Source: Novosphingobium sp. SCN 66-18 (lineage in GTDB: Bacteria > Pseudomonadota > Alphaproteobacteria > Sphingomonadales > Sphingomonadaceae). Taken from it: a DNA stretch of 64,000 bases. The first letter of the stretch is position 1, and the number at the start of each line of letters is the position of its first letter. The position numbers and the translations under genes are program-made. Positions 47,566 through 57,410 of this stretch are shown here, piece by piece. The stretch lies in NCBI GenBank assembly GCA_001725355.1, contig MEGD01000027.1, positions 31,131 through 95,130 on the forward strand, written 5' to 3'. The notes beneath the pieces are model-generated. The model was given only the letters and a program-made list of their open reading frames with translations. It did not search any database and was not told the DNA's origin.

Positions 47566-48234
47566 TCAGATTTCGGAATCTTCCAGAACGGCCGCGCGCA
47601 GATCCTCGATGCCGAGCTTGAGCTCGGACGAGGTGACCAGCACCTGCGGATAGGCAGCCGTGCGCTTGCGCGCAGCCGCCTGCGTATCGGCCAGCACCTG
47701 CGCGAGATCGGTGGCCTTGATCTTGTCCGCCTTGGTCAACACCACGCGATAGCCCACGCCCGCCTCGTCGAGCATCTGCATCATCTCGTCATCGACCGGC
47801 TTCACGCCGTGGCGGCTGTCGATCAGCAGCAGCGTGCGCTTCAGGACCACGCGGCCGCGCAGGTAATCGCGCACCAGCCGCCGCCATTGCTCAACCACCT
47901 TGGGCGGGGCCTTGGCGAAGCCGTAGCCCGGCATGTCGACCAGCCGCAGGCGTGTCGGTTCACCCACTTCGAAGAAGTTGAGTTCCTGCGTGCGCCCCGG
48001 CGTGACCGAGGTGCGCGCGATCGACTTGCGGCCGGTCAGCGCGTTGAGCAGCGAGGACTTGCCGACGTTGGACCGCCCGGCGAAGGCGATCTCCGGCACC
48101 TCGGGATCGGGCAGGAACTTGAGCGCGGGGGCGGATTTCAGGAATTCCACGCGACCGGCGAACAGCAACCGCGCGCGTTCCACAAGGTCCGCGCGGGCTG
48201 CCTGTTCCTCTGGCGAGATTGCCGGTTCGCTCAC
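47566..48234 (-). CDS. engB: Ribosome-biogenesis GTPase EngB (YsxC/YihA)
   Basis: GTPase needed for large-subunit assembly. The 222-residue product has G1 [17 protein letters not shown]2 [12 protein letters not shown]3 DMPGYGFA, G4 TKADKI and G5 VTSSELKLG. Length is typical. ATG overlaps the yidC stop by four bases. Part of the rpmH-rnpA-yidD-yidC-engB string. Confidence 0.95.
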   Translation of the reverse strand: MSEPAISPEEQAARADLVERARLLFAGRVEFLKSAPALKFLPDPEVPEIAFAGRSNVGKSSLLNALTGRKSIARTSVTPGRTQELNFFEVGEPTRLRLVDMPGYGFAKAPPKVVEQWRRLVRDYLRGRVVLKRTLLLIDSRHGVKPVDDEMMQMLDEAGVGYRVVLTKADKIKATDLAQVLADTQAAARKRTAAYPQVLVTSSELKLGIEDLRAAVLEDSEI

Positions 48235-50012
48235 CGCGCCTTCGGCTTCTTGTCACGCGCGGCGGCGCGGTCGATGTCCTGCTGGTCCTTCGATGCCTGC
48301 GCCTTCAGCTGCGGATGGCGGCTGTAGAGGTACTTCTGCTGCGCGATGGTGAGCAGGTTGGAGGTGATCCAGTAGATCAGCAGACCCGCCGCGAACGGCG
48401 CCATCACGAACATCATGATCCACGGCATCATGCCCATGACCTGCTGCTGCGCCGGGTCCATCGCCGTCGGCTGGAGCTTGAACTGCAGCCACATGGTGAT
48501 GCCGAGCAGGATCGCGAGGATGCCGATGCCCAGGAAGCTGGGCGGATCGAACGGCAGCAGGCCGAACAGGTTCAGCACGTGCAGCGGATCGGGCGAGGAC
48601 AGGTCCTTGATCCACAGCACAAACGGCTGGTGGCGCATTTCGATGGTCAGCACCAGCACCTTGTACAGCGCGAAGAACACCGGAATCTGCAGGAAGATCG
48701 GCAGGCAGCCGGCAAGCGGGTTGACGCCCTCCTGCTTGTACAGCGCCATCACTTCCTGCTGCTGCTTCTGCTTGTCGTCCTTGTAGCGTTCCTGGATCGC
48801 CTTCATCTTCGGCTGGATCGCGCGCATCGCCGCCATCGAAGCGAACTGGCGCTGCGCGACGGGGAACATCATGCCGCGCACGATCAGCGTAAGCAGGATG
48901 ATCGCCACGCCAAAGTTGCCGACCGTGCGGAACAGCGCGTCGAGCAGCCAGAAGATCGGCTTTTCGAACCAGCGGAACCAGCCCCAGTCGATTGACAGCG
49001 ACAGGTTGGTGATCCCCGCCTTCTCATAGCGTTCGAGCGTGGCGTTTTCCTTGGCGCCGGCGAACAGGCGCACCGTCTGGCTGGCCTGCTGGCCCGCCGC
49101 GACGGTGACCGGGTTGTAGAGCAGGTCGGCGCGGAACAGGCCATCGCCCAGCGCGCGGAAATCGCCCTGCGCCTGCGCGCCGGAATCGGGGATCAGCGCG
49201 GAAAGCCAGTAGATGTCGGTAAAGCCGATCCAGTTCGGCTTGCCCTTGGGCGTGACCGTGCCCGTGCCGATCACATCCTTGTAGTTGTTGCTGAAATCGA
49301 CCGAACCATCGAACGCGCCGATCGGCCCCGAATGCACGTTCCAGGTATCGAGGCTGGCGGTCCGGTCGGTCCGGTTGACGAGCGCGAAGGGGCGCACCAC
49401 CACCGGCGCGCCACCCGCGTTGGCCACCGTCTGCGTGGCCGTGACCATGTAGGCATCGTCGATCGCGTAACGGATCGCGAAGGTCTGCCCCGTCGGGTTG
49501 GTCCACTTGAGCGTGACCGGGGTCTGCGGGGTCAGCTTGTGGCCGTCCGCCTGCCAAACGGTGTTGGCATCCGGGGCCTGCACGCCCTGCCCGACCCAGC
49601 CGAACTGCGCGAAGTGCTGCGCCGGCGTGCCGGCGGGCGAGAACAGGCGGACAGAGGCGCTGTCCTTGGCGATGGTCTCGCGATACTTGTTGAGAGTGAG
49701 GTCATCCAGCACGCCGCCGACGAGGTTGATCGAGCCCTTGACGCCCGGCGCCTCGATCGCGACGCGCTGCGGCGAGGCGAGCGCAAGCTTGAGGTCCTGC
49801 TTTTCCAGCGCGACGTCGGCGGGATTGAGCAGGCCACCTTCGCGCGTCGGCTTGGCGGGTCGCGCATCCGCACCGGCCGGCGCCGGGGAAGCGCTGGCGC
49901 TGGCGACAGGCTTGGCGGGCTGCGGGAAGAAATACCGCGTACCGAGATCCCAGCCGAGCAGTAGCAGGGCCGTGAGCGCCACCGCCCAGATCAGATTGCG
50001 CTGATTTTCCAC
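48231..50012 (-). CDS. yidC: Membrane protein insertase YidC
   Basis: Inserts and folds inner-membrane proteins, alone or with Sec. The 593-residue product has an N-terminal helix ([16 protein letters not shown]), a Pro/Ala linker, a large periplasmic domain (about 60-360) and the five-helix conserved core with [18 protein letters not shown] and [13 protein letters not shown]. The C-terminus is Lys-rich, useful for ribosome contact. GTG at 50012 begins at the standard position, with GAGG ahead. Confidence 0.96.
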   Translation of the reverse strand: MENQRNLIWAVALTALLLLGWDLGTRYFFPQPAKPVASASASPAPAGADARPAKPTREGGLLNPADVALEKQDLKLALASPQRVAIEAPGVKGSINLVGGVLDDLTLNKYRETIAKDSASVRLFSPAGTPAQHFAQFGWVGQGVQAPDANTVWQADGHKLTPQTPVTLKWTNPTGQTFAIRYAIDDAYMVTATQTVANAGGAPVVVRPFALVNRTDRTASLDTWNVHSGPIGAFDGSVDFSNNYKDVIGTGTVTPKGKPNWIGFTDIYWLSALIPDSGAQAQGDFRALGDGLFRADLLYNPVTVAAGQQASQTVRLFAGAKENATLERYEKAGITNLSLSIDWGWFRWFEKPIFWLLDALFRTVGNFGVAIILLTLIVRGMMFPVAQRQFASMAAMRAIQPKMKAIQERYKDDKQKQQQEVMALYKQEGVNPLAGCLPIFLQIPVFFALYKVLVLTIEMRHQPFVLWIKDLSSPDPLHVLNLFGLLPFDPPSFLGIGILAILLGITMWLQFKLQPTAMDPAQQQVMGMMPWIMMFVMAPFAAGLLIYWITSNLLTIAQQKYLYSRHPQLKAQASKDQQDIDRAAARDKKPKAR

Positions 50013-50089
50013 TCTGCCTCGCGTTCTTGTCTTTGCTTGCCTTGCAGGAAGATGCCCGGTGGACCATGCGACCGCCGGAACATCGCGTC

Positions 50090-50302
50090 TCAGGGCACCG
50101 GATCGTAGCCGTGGCCGCCCCAAGGGTGGCAGCGCAATAGCCGCTTCGTCGCCAGCCAGCCACCCCTAATCGTGCCGTGCTTCTCGACCGCCTCGATCGC
50201 GTATTGCGAGCAGGACGGCATGTAGCGGCACGAGGGCGGAAGCACCCGCGAAGGGCCGATCTGCCAGCCCCGCGCGATCAGGATGAGCAGACGTTTCATC
50301 AT
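50090..50302 (-). CDS. yidD: Membrane protein insertion efficiency factor YidD
   Basis: Small amphipathic protein helping YidC. The 70-residue product contains the family block [21 protein letters not shown], three Cys included, and [17 protein letters not shown]. Start is one of two adjacent ATG codons (50302 or 50299) overlapping the rnpA stop (ATGATG/TGA). Length is typical. Confidence 0.94.
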   Translation of the reverse strand: MMKRLLILIARGWQIGPSRVLPPSCRYMPSCSQYAIEAVEKHGTIRGGWLATKRLLRCHPWGGHGYDPVP

Positions 50303-50739
50303 GGCCGACGCTCTTTGCCGCCCGTTGCCTTGCCGTCTGCCGCGTTGCCGCCGCGGGGGCGCCGGCGTGGCGGATCGCCCTTGCCGGCGGCGGCCCGCGC
50401 CAGCGCCTGCGCCAGTTCCTGCCGCAGCAGCGCGAAATCACGCTCGACCCCGCCTTCGCGGCCGATCAGCACGTGGTCCGCGCCGGGCACGCCGATGGCC
50501 GGGAGCGCGTCGCGCAGCAGTTCACGGAACCGGCGCTTCATGCGGTTGCGGACCACCGCGTTGCCGATCTTCTTGGTGACCGTCACCCCGAACCGCATCG
50601 CCCCTTCGGGGTGAGAGACGGGGTTCACCAACAGCACGAATCCGGGCCTTGCGACCCGGATTCCGCGATTGGCTGCCAGGAAATCCGCACGCTTCGCCAG
50701 CGTGGCGGGCTGCTTGCGCGGAACAGCCGGACCGGGCAC
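50299..50739 (-). CDS. rnpA: Ribonuclease P protein component
   Basis: Protein subunit that helps RNase P trim tRNA 5' ends. The 146-residue product has [10 protein letters not shown] near residue 17 and the RNA-binding signature [14 protein letters not shown] near residue 60. The C-terminal extension (about 115-146) is Arg/Gly/Lys-rich and longer than in enteric bacteria. I take GTG at 50739; no ATG fits. It starts 38 bases after rpmH. Confidence 0.88.
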   Translation of the reverse strand: MPGPAVPRKQPATLAKRADFLAANRGIRVARPGFVLLVNPVSHPEGAMRFGVTVTKKIGNAVVRNRMKRRFRELLRDALPAIGVPGADHVLIGREGGVERDFALLRQELAQALARAAAGKGDPPRRRPRGGNAADGKATGGKERRP

Positions 50740-50777
50740 GTCAGCCCGGATGCCGTCCGCGCAAGTCCGGTCGGCGA

Positions 50778-50912
50778 TCAGGCCGAAAGGTTCTTGCGGC
50801 CGCGGGCGCGGCGCGCGCGCAGCACCTTGCGACCACCGACAGTGGCGGTGCGGGCGCGGAAACCGTGACGGCGGGCACGCACGAGGCGGCTGGGCTGGAA
50901 AGTGCGCTTCAT
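50778..50912 (-). CDS. rpmH: 50S ribosomal protein L34
   Basis: Small basic large-subunit protein. All 44 residues match the family: [18 protein letters not shown] to the end [16 protein letters not shown]. It opens the string with rnpA, yidD, yidC and engB. Its promoter should lie in 50913-51117, otherwise empty of genes. Confidence 0.97.
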   Translation of the reverse strand: MKRTFQPSRLVRARRHGFRARTATVGGRKVLRARRARGRKNLSA

Positions 50913-51117
50913 CGCTAAACTCTTCTCGCTCGAATCTGCAAAAGGACACCGCCGCCGCAAGCGACGGGCCGGAATCAGAGGGCGGCCGATACGCAAGCAT
51001 GGCCCGCGCGTCAAGCATTCCCGCGCATCATGGCCGCTGACGGCGGCATCCATGGCCCGCCCCATCAGCCGCATGGCAGCTATTGTAGCGTCATCCGCGT
51101 TCCGTTAGGCCCCGTCC

Positions 51118-52467
51118 ATGGGTTCAGCGCCAAATCCCGAAACCGCCCCGATCGGCATCACCTCCCCGCCGGGCGGCGGCAGATGGCGCCGCAATGCGCC
51201 GCGCACGTCCGTCTTCGCCTTGTTCGGCGTGGTCGCACTGGCGCTTCTGGGCGCTTTCATCCTGATCTTCGCGACCGTGGAGGCGGAACGCATCCAGCGC
51301 AGCCAGGCCGCGCGCACTTCGGCCGTTCTGGTCGCCCTCAATGGCGTCGTGGGTGCCACGCTCAACGGAGAAACGGCCCAGCGCGGCTATTTCATCACGT
51401 ATGACAAGCGCTATCTCGCCCCCTACTGGCGCGGACAGAAGGCCTACGAGACGGAGATCGCGCGGGTGCGGTCCAGCCTCGGGGCAGAGGCCACACAACA
51501 ACAGACGGAACTGGTCGACGAGATCGAGCGGCTGGGCGACGCGAAGTGGGCCGAAATGGGCGCGACCGTGACGCTGGTGGCCAGAGGCGAGATCGCCGCG
51601 GCGCATGCCCGCATTCTCAGCGACGAAGGGCAGCTCGCCATGGACGGGCTGCGCGAGGCGGTCGGACGCCTGGAGACAGTGGAGCGGGCGAGGCTGGCGG
51701 ATGCCAGCCACCGCGCCGCGCGCACCGAAGCGCGGATCGTTCCGCTGCTGTCGCTGCTGTTCGCGGTGATCGTCTGCGCGCTGGCGCTTGGACTGTGGCA
51801 GACGGTGCGCATGAGCCGCGCCGAGGCCGCCGCCGCCAATGCCGAAGCGATCGCCGAGGCGCGTGACCGTGCCGACCTGCTCGCCAAGGAACTGAACCAT
51901 CGCGTGAAGAACCTGTTCGCGGTGATTCTGGCGGTGGTGAAGATGTCGGCGCGGGGCGATGCCGCTGCCGCGCCCGCGGTGGACCGGATCAGCAAGCGCA
52001 TCCATGCCCTCGTCACCGCGCACGATGTGACACAGGGTAGCGACGGCGCGGAGGCCGATTCGCGGGTCGACCTGGCCGACCTGATCGGCAAGACGATCGC
52101 GCCCTACCGTTCCTCTGGCGAACGCTGCGTGCTCGATGGTCCGGCGCTGGCCATCGACGGGCGACACGCCATGCCGCTGGGCCTGGTGCTGCACGAAATG
52201 GTGACCAATGCCGTCAAGTACGGCGCATGGGCCGGTGCGGGGGGGCTGCTGGAAGTCCGCTGGCAGGATGTGGACGGCCGCGTGCGGCTGGTCTGGCGCG
52301 AGGAAAGCGAGAACGCTCCGCCGCCACCCGAAGGCGGCAAGCCGGAACGCGAAGGCTTTGGATCGATGCTGATGCGCAGTTCGGCCCGCCAGCTCGGTGG
52401 GACCATCGAACGCCGCTTCGAGGCGTCCGGCATCGTGATCGAGATCGACTTCCCCAGGGTGGGCTGA
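51118..52467 (+). CDS. CHASE3-domain HWE/HisKA_2-family sensor kinase
   Basis: Membrane kinase with an extracytoplasmic sensor. The 449-residue product has a first helix (about 31-52), a CHASE3 domain (about 55-205; NGETAQRGYFITYDKRYL), a second helix (about 210-228), then the HWE-type catalytic part: LNHRVKNLFAVILAV (His) near 263, and HEMVTNAVKYGAWAG. There is no adjacent response regulator. In alphaproteobacteria, HWE kinases often feed PhyR-type stress regulators, but that link is inference. Confidence 0.9.
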   Translation: MGSAPNPETAPIGITSPPGGGRWRRNAPRTSVFALFGVVALALLGAFILIFATVEAERIQRSQAARTSAVLVALNGVVGATLNGETAQRGYFITYDKRYLAPYWRGQKAYETEIARVRSSLGAEATQQQTELVDEIERLGDAKWAEMGATVTLVARGEIAAAHARILSDEGQLAMDGLREAVGRLETVERARLADASHRAARTEARIVPLLSLLFAVIVCALALGLWQTVRMSRAEAAAANAEAIAEARDRADLLAKELNHRVKNLFAVILAVVKMSARGDAAAAPAVDRISKRIHALVTAHDVTQGSDGAEADSRVDLADLIGKTIAPYRSSGERCVLDGPALAIDGRHAMPLGLVLHEMVTNAVKYGAWAGAGGLLEVRWQDVDGRVRLVWREESENAPPPPEGGKPEREGFGSMLMRSSARQLGGTIERRFEASGIVIEIDFPRVG

Positions 52468-52472
52468 CAGGA

Positions 52473-52500
52473 ACGGCTTCCCCGACCTCGGGGAAGCCGT
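52473..52500. terminator. Bidirectional stem-loop between the HWE kinase and Cdc48-like genes
   Basis: ACGGCTTCCCC / GGGGAAGCCGT, perfect 11-bp stem with a 6-base loop, between convergent genes. Confidence 0.65.
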
Positions 52501-52526
52501 CTTCCCGATTAAAGATGCTTGGCCGG

Positions 52527-54839
52527 TTACCGGTGCTTGGCCTCGCGCGTGGACTGCACCATGCCGGGCGTGATGAAGCCCAGCGGCCCGGGTTCCATCG
52601 CGCGCTTCTTCAGCTCGCCTTTCATCCGGGCGTAGTCTTCCTCCATCTCCGGCGTCACCGTCGCGCGCGAATGTTCGAGCGCATCGGCGAAGTCGGCGGC
52701 GTTGACCGTTTCCACCCCGCCGCCCGCGCGGCGAATGGCGTTAAGGCCGGCGCGGCGCACCACGTCTTCCAGATCGGCGCCGGTGAAGCGCTCCGTCTCC
52801 GCCGCGATGCGATCGAGATCGACATCGCCGGCCAGCGGCATCGCCTTGGTGTGGATGCGCAGGATGCGCGCCCGCCCCTCGGCGCTGGGCGTGCCGACAT
52901 AGACCAGCTCGTCGAATCGACCGGGGCGCAACAGCGCCGGATCGACCAGGTTGGGCCGGTTGGTGGCGCCGATCAGCACGACCGACTGCAATTCCTCCAG
53001 CCCGTCCATCTCGGCCAGGATCGTGTTGACCACGCGCGCCGTCACCTGCGGTTCGCCCACCCCGGTGCCGCGCGCGGGAACCAGGCTGTCGATCTCGTCG
53101 ATGAACACCACGCAGGGCGCCACCTGCCGCGCGCGGGCGAACAGCTTCGCGATCTGCTGCTCGCTTTCGCCATACCACTTGCTGAGCAGGTCGGAGGATT
53201 TGATGGCGATGAAGTTCGCCTCCGCCTCCTTGGCGACCGCCTTGGCCAGCAGCGTCTTGCCGGTGCCCGGCGGCCCATAGAGCAGGAAGCCCTTGGCCGG
53301 CCGGATGCCGAGGCGGTGGAACGCTTCGGGCGTCTTCAGCGGCAGTTCCACGCCTTCGCGCAGCTTGTCCTGCGCCTCGTCGAGCCCGCCGATGTCGCTC
53401 CAGCCGATCGTGGGCGCCTGCACCATGACCTCGCGCATCGCGCTCGGCTGCACGCGCTTGAGCGCCTGCACGAAATCGTCGCGCTCCACGCGCAGCGCAT
53501 CGAGCACTTCGGGCGGGATCGTCTGCTGGTCGAAATCGAGCCGGGGCATGATCCGGCGCACCGCCTCGATCGCCGCCTCGCGCGCCAGCGCGGCAAGGTC
53601 GGCGCCGACAAAGCCGTGCGTGGTCCGCGCCAGTTCCTGCAGATCGACGTCTTCCGCCAGCGGCATGCCGCGGGTGTGAATGCCGAGAATCTCGCGCCGG
53701 CCGCTCTCGTCGGGCACGCCGACCACGATCTCGCGGTCGAACCGGCCGGGCCGGCGCAGCGCCTCGTCGATCGCGTCGGGCCGGTTGGTCGCGGCGATGA
53801 CGACAAGGTTGGACCGCGCCTGCAGCCCGTCCATCAAGGTCAGCAGCTGCGCGACCAGCCGCTTCTCCGCCTCGCCATGCACTTCGCTGCGCTTGGGCGC
53901 GATCGAATCGATCTCGTCGATGAAGATGATCGAGGGTGCGTTCTGGGTCGCCTCCTCGAACACCTCGCGCAGATGCTTCTCGCTCTCGCCATAGGCCGAG
54001 CCCATGATTTCCGGGCCGTTGATGGTGAAGAAGCTGGCATCGCTTTCGTTGGCGACGGCGCGGGCAAGCCGGGTCTTGCCGGTGCCCGGCGGGCCATGCA
54101 GCAGCACGCCCTTCGGCGGATCGACGCCCAGCCGCGTGAACAGTTCGGGATAGCGCAGCGGCAGTTCCACCATCTCGCGCAGCTGGCGGATGGTATCGCC
54201 CATGCCGCCCACGTCGTCGTAGTTCACGTCGGCGCGGCTGCTGCGCGGCTCCTCGTATTCGGCGCGCAGTTCGACCTCGGTGTTCTCGTCGATGTGGACC
54301 ACACCCTTGGGCACGGTCGACACCACGGTGAGGCGGATCTGCGTGAGCGCGAAGGCCGGCGCGTTGAGCATCTGGCGCAGCTGCGGCGGCATGTCGCCCC
54401 GGTTGACCTGCTGCTGCCCCGCCGTGGCGACGAGATCCCCGGTCACCAGCGGACGACCGGCGAAATTGCGCTTGAGCGCGATGGCCGGCCCCTGCAGCCG
54501 CAGATCGCGCTGCGCCGGGGCGAAGACCACGCGCTGCGCCGCGCGCGTTTCGATCTTGCGCACTTCGACGTGTTCGCCCGAACCGACATCGGCGTTGGCG
54601 CGCTGCAACCCGTCAAGCCGGATCACTTCCAGCCCCTCGTCTTCGGGGTACGGCAGTATCGCCCGCGCGGCCGTGCTGCGCTTGCCGGTGATCTCGATGA
54701 CATCGCCTTCGGTCACGCCGAGCTGGCCCATGACCGCGCGGCTGATCCGCGCGATGCCGTGGCCGCTTTCCTCCTGTCGGGCACCGGCGACCTGAAGCCG
54801 CACGACCCTGGTGTCCTCGCGTGTCGCTATATCCGCCAT
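52527..54839 (-). CDS. Cdc48/p97-type AAA ATPase
   Basis: Hexameric unfoldase with two AAA rings. The 770-residue product has the N-domain (about 1-185, double-psi barrel then a four-stranded part), D1 (Walker A GPPGTGKT at 249-256; Walker [10 protein letters not shown]) and D2 (Walker A near 525; VVFIDEIDS). Both ATPase sites and the arginine fingers ([18 protein letters not shown]) look intact. This form is ubiquitous in archaea and eukaryotes but patchy in bacteria. No ubiquitin-like partner was seen nearby. The C-terminus lacks the eukaryotic HbYX tail, ending REAKHR. Confidence 0.93.
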   Translation of the reverse strand: MADIATREDTRVVRLQVAGARQEESGHGIARISRAVMGQLGVTEGDVIEITGKRSTAARAILPYPEDEGLEVIRLDGLQRANADVGSGEHVEVRKIETRAAQRVVFAPAQRDLRLQGPAIALKRNFAGRPLVTGDLVATAGQQQVNRGDMPPQLRQMLNAPAFALTQIRLTVVSTVPKGVVHIDENTEVELRAEYEEPRSSRADVNYDDVGGMGDTIRQLREMVELPLRYPELFTRLGVDPPKGVLLHGPPGTGKTRLARAVANESDASFFTINGPEIMGSAYGESEKHLREVFEEATQNAPSIIFIDEIDSIAPKRSEVHGEAEKRLVAQLLTLMDGLQARSNLVVIAATNRPDAIDEALRRPGRFDREIVVGVPDESGRREILGIHTRGMPLAEDVDLQELARTTHGFVGADLAALAREAAIEAVRRIMPRLDFDQQTIPPEVLDALRVERDDFVQALKRVQPSAMREVMVQAPTIGWSDIGGLDEAQDKLREGVELPLKTPEAFHRLGIRPAKGFLLYGPPGTGKTLLAKAVAKEAEANFIAIKSSDLLSKWYGESEQQIAKLFARARQVAPCVVFIDEIDSLVPARGTGVGEPQVTARVVNTILAEMDGLEELQSVVLIGATNRPNLVDPALLRPGRFDELVYVGTPSAEGRARILRIHTKAMPLAGDVDLDRIAAETERFTGADLEDVVRRAGLNAIRRAGGGVETVNAADFADALEHSRATVTPEMEEDYARMKGELKKRAMEPGPLGFITPGMVQSTREAKHR

Positions 54840-54990
54840 GGCCCCTTTCCGTCCGAAACATTGCCTGATCCAGAGCTAGGAACCGGGCGATGCTTTTTCA
54901 AACGTCGAACGGAAGAAACGGTTGCAGGAAAAGCAACCGAAAGCCGGCGCACGCGCAAAGCGCCACCGCCGGGCGTGTCACGAGGACAAG

Positions 54991-55065
54991 AAAAAGCCCG
55001 ACCGTTACCGACCGGGCTGAAAAGTTTTGGGAGAGGATGCCTGAAAGGCAGTTTCCGTATGCCTA
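54991..55065 (-). ncRNA. Candidate trans-acting small RNA with CU-rich loop
   Basis: About 75 nucleotides. From the proposed 5' end: a small hairpin GCCTTTCAGGC, a single-stranded CU-rich stretch CATCCTCTCCCAAAACTTTT, then a terminator AGCCCGGTC-GGTAAC-GGTCGGGCT with TTTTT. The terminator pairs better on the minus strand, where two G-U pairs extend its stem to nine, than on the plus strand. TTGACT at 55094-55099 (minus strand) could be the -35 box. The 5' end is approximate. The rest of 54840-55240 holds this RNA, its likely promoter and the doubtful Cys-rich frame described separately. Confidence 0.5.
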
Positions 55066-55148
55066 GCAAACAAAATTTGTGCAAGTGCGAAACAGTCAAC
55101 TGTGATTGCAAAAAATACAACATCGCTGTTTTCCATACGATTTCCTGA
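55059..55148 (+). CDS. Possible 29-residue Cys-rich peptide (doubtful)
   Basis: ATG at 55059 opens a short frame with LCKCETVNCDCKK, two CxC pairs six residues apart, in an AT-rich island. AAGG lies about 10 bases upstream. Short metal-binding peptides can look like this. It also overlaps the proposed promoter of the sRNA on the other strand, which alone may explain the AT-richness. Codon use cannot decide at this length. Confidence 0.2.
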   Translation: MPSKQNLCKCETVNCDCKKYNIAVFHTIS

Positions 55149-55240
55149 ACGCTCTCCGTAGCTATGCGTAGCAAACGCGCGTCATTTCGGGAGCACGGAA
55201 GCCACCGGTCGCCGCGATGCTGCAATGCAACCGCAACCGG

Positions 55241-55756
55241 TCAGCGCCCGCGCGCGCAGCCGCGCTCGATGTCCGGCCCGATCTCGCGCGTCACCGCGTA
55301 AGGGTACACGCGATCGGACATGCCATCGCTGCATGGGCCGGCGGCGATGCGCAGGGTCAGCGGCTTGCCGTCGAGCGTGCCGGCAAATTCGACGAAATCA
55401 GGCCCGGCGCGCCGGGCTACGGTGATTTTCGCGCCGGCCGGGAAATCCGGCGTGGAATACGTCAGGACCGTGCCGTCGATGTCCGCCCCCCAGAACGGCT
55501 CGGTCCCGGTGGCGCGCAGCCGGGCGGGCAAGGCCAGCGTATCGGCAGCATCAGTCCTCGCAGGGCCCGGACCGGAACCGGGTAACTCGACCGCGACGGA
55601 GGGCGAGGCCACGATGGCGATGGCCGCATCGGTGGCACCGCCCTGGCCGGTATCGTCTTCGGGCTCTGGCGCGGAATTCCGGCAACCCGTGACCAGCGCG
55701 CCGGCCAGCCCCGTCAGCACCAATGCCCTGAAGATGCGCCGCACGGACACGATCAT
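55241..55756 (-). CDS. Hypothetical lipoprotein (COG3650-like)
   Basis: Membrane-anchored protein of unknown function. The 171-residue product has a signal and lipobox LVTGC near residue 25, a low-complexity Asp/Ala/Gly stretch, then the conserved domain (about 80-170) with ATGTEPFWGADIDG and CSDGMSDRVYPYAV. The Cys pair (GPCSDG; RGCARGR) could form a disulfide. This pattern occurs in proteins annotated COG3650. Its transcript may run into the sRNA locus. Confidence 0.75.
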   Translation of the reverse strand: MIVSVRRIFRALVLTGLAGALVTGCRNSAPEPEDDTGQGGATDAAIAIVASPSVAVELPGSGPGPARTDAADTLALPARLRATGTEPFWGADIDGTVLTYSTPDFPAGAKITVARRAGPDFVEFAGTLDGKPLTLRIAAGPCSDGMSDRVYPYAVTREIGPDIERGCARGR

Positions 55757-55827
55757 GGTTTCCCGACCACTTGCAGAAAGGCCGGAAACCTAGCCGCAAT
55801 GCCTCGGGCGCGCCAGTCGGCCGGCGA

Positions 55828-56607
55828 TCAATGCGCCAGAAGCAACGGAATCAGCGACCGGTCGAGCAGGGCGCGCGAAACCCCGCCCAGCAACAGTTCG
55901 CGCAACCGGCTGTGCCCGAACACCCCCATCACGATAAGACCTGCGCCCAGATTGCGCGCCGTCTCCTCGATCGTGGCCGCGATCGTCCCCTTGGGCTCCA
56001 CCGCGTGAACCTCGGCAGTCACGCCATGCCGCGAAAGGTAGCGCGCCGCATCGGCGGCTGGGAAATCCTCCGATTTCTCCCGCACGGTAACGATGTGGAC
56101 CTGGCTGGCCAGCCGCAGCAGCGGCAACGACGCGCGCAGCGCGTTGGCCGCCTCATGTCCGCCATCCCATGCCACGACAGCCGGACCATCGAACACCAGC
56201 ATCGGCACGCCCTTGGGCAGGGCCAGAACCGGGCTGCGCACGCCGACGGCGATTTCCTCAAGCGCCGGCTCGTCCAGGCTGGTCACTATGACATCGGTAA
56301 AGCGCGATGCCGCGGCAACGCCTTCCACGCGGCCGTTATCCACGATCTCTATGTCGAAAGGCACGTCCTGCGGCGCGAGGCGCGCTTCAAGATCGGCCGC
56401 GCGCCTTTCGTCCGCCTCCCGCACCTCGGCGATGGCGGCGGCGGACAGGGTGGCACCGCCGAACGGCTCCCACACGGCCATCTGGGCAAAGGGCGTGGCG
56501 ATCTGGAACGTGACGTGCCCGTTCACCACACGGGCCAGCGCCAGCGCTGTTTCAACCCGGTCGTCCAGCGTGGACGACGAATCGACGGGGCAAAGAATGG
56601 AGCGCAT
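55828..56607 (-). CDS. Universal stress protein, two-domain
   Basis: UspA-family nucleotide-binding protein. The 259-residue product has two Usp folds. The second ends MGVFGHSRLRELLLGGVSRAL, the G-x2-G-x9-G-(S/T) nucleotide motif. The first appears degenerate. A perfect AGGAGG ribosome-binding site precedes the ATG, so translation is probably strong. Divergent from the HAD hydrolase gene across 149 bp. Confidence 0.88.
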   Translation of the reverse strand: MRSILCPVDSSSTLDDRVETALALARVVNGHVTFQIATPFAQMAVWEPFGGATLSAAAIAEVREADERRAADLEARLAPQDVPFDIEIVDNGRVEGVAAASRFTDVIVTSLDEPALEEIAVGVRSPVLALPKGVPMLVFDGPAVVAWDGGHEAANALRASLPLLRLASQVHIVTVREKSEDFPAADAARYLSRHGVTAEVHAVEPKGTIAATIEETARNLGAGLIVMGVFGHSRLRELLLGGVSRALLDRSLIPLLLAH

Positions 56608-56756
56608 AGGGATCCTCCTTCAGTGTTGCCTTGTGACTCGCAGCATCCGCCCGCCCGCGCCATGATCCAAGTCAAATCGGATCGATGCGGCGCCGCTTGC
56701 CGTGCGGCGCGTGCGCGTCCATGGTCCGGCCCCGAACCGGGAAAGAGGGAGCAGGC

Positions 56757-57404
56757 ATGGCGTTTCGCGCGGTTATCTTCGATTTTGGCGGCGTCATCAC
56801 GTCCTCTCCCTTCGAGGCGTTCAACCGGCTGGAGAGCGAGCGCGGGTTGCCGGCGAACCTCGTCCGGCGCATCAACGCGACCAATCCCGACAGCAACGCC
56901 TGGGCGCTGTTCGAGCGCGCGGAGATCGACGCCGCGCGCTTCGATAAACTCTTCGCCGCCGAAGCGCGCGCGCTGGGGCATGAACTGGAAGGCAGCGCAG
57001 TGCTGGCGGTGCTGGCGGGCGCGGTCCGCCCGGCAATGGTCGCCGCACTCGATCGCATCAAGGCGGCCGGTTATCGCCTGGCCTGCATCACTAACAACGT
57101 GCCCGCCGGCCACGGCGCGGGCATGGCGCGCAGCGCCGACGGCAACGACGAACTGGAACGGATCTTCGCCCGGTTCGAACACGTGATCGAAAGCAGCAAG
57201 GCCGGCGTGCGCAAGCCCGATCCGCGCATCTACCGGATGATGTGCGAGAAGCTGGGCCTGGAACCGGCGGACTGCATCTACCTCGATGACCTGGGCATCA
57301 ACTGCAAGCCCGCCGCCGCACTGGGAATGCACGCGATCAAGGTGACGGGCGAAGCGCAGGCGCTGACGGACCTGTCCGCCGCGCTGGGGCTGGACCTGGC
57401 CTGA
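56757..57404 (+). CDS. HAD-family hydrolase (subfamily IA, epoxide-hydrolase-N-like)
   Basis: Probable phosphatase. The 215-residue product has motif I VIFDFGGVITSS (nucleophilic Asp; the usual second Asp is Gly, as in the sEH-N/ACAD10-like group), motif II CITNNVP, motif III Lys in KAGVRKPDPRIY and motif IV YLDDLGINC. The missing second Asp predicts altered or weak phosphatase chemistry. ATG at 56757 starts MAFRAVIFDFGG. It converges on the LysR gene with six bases between. Confidence 0.88.
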   Translation: MAFRAVIFDFGGVITSSPFEAFNRLESERGLPANLVRRINATNPDSNAWALFERAEIDAARFDKLFAAEARALGHELEGSAVLAVLAGAVRPAMVAALDRIKAAGYRLACITNNVPAGHGAGMARSADGNDELERIFARFEHVIESSKAGVRKPDPRIYRMMCEKLGLEPADCIYLDDLGINCKPAAALGMHAIKVTGEAQALTDLSAALGLDLA

Positions 57405-57410
57405 TCCCGC

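Noticed and set aside
55034..55063. 9-codon frame ahead of the Cys-rich frame as a leader peptide
   Set aside because: Too short, no regulated gene follows on that strand, and it lies in the sRNA candidate.
52227..55148. 973-codon plus-strand open frame opposite the Cdc48-like gene
   Set aside because: Antisense shadow in high-GC coding DNA; no domain or start signal, and the minus-strand gene is unmistakable.
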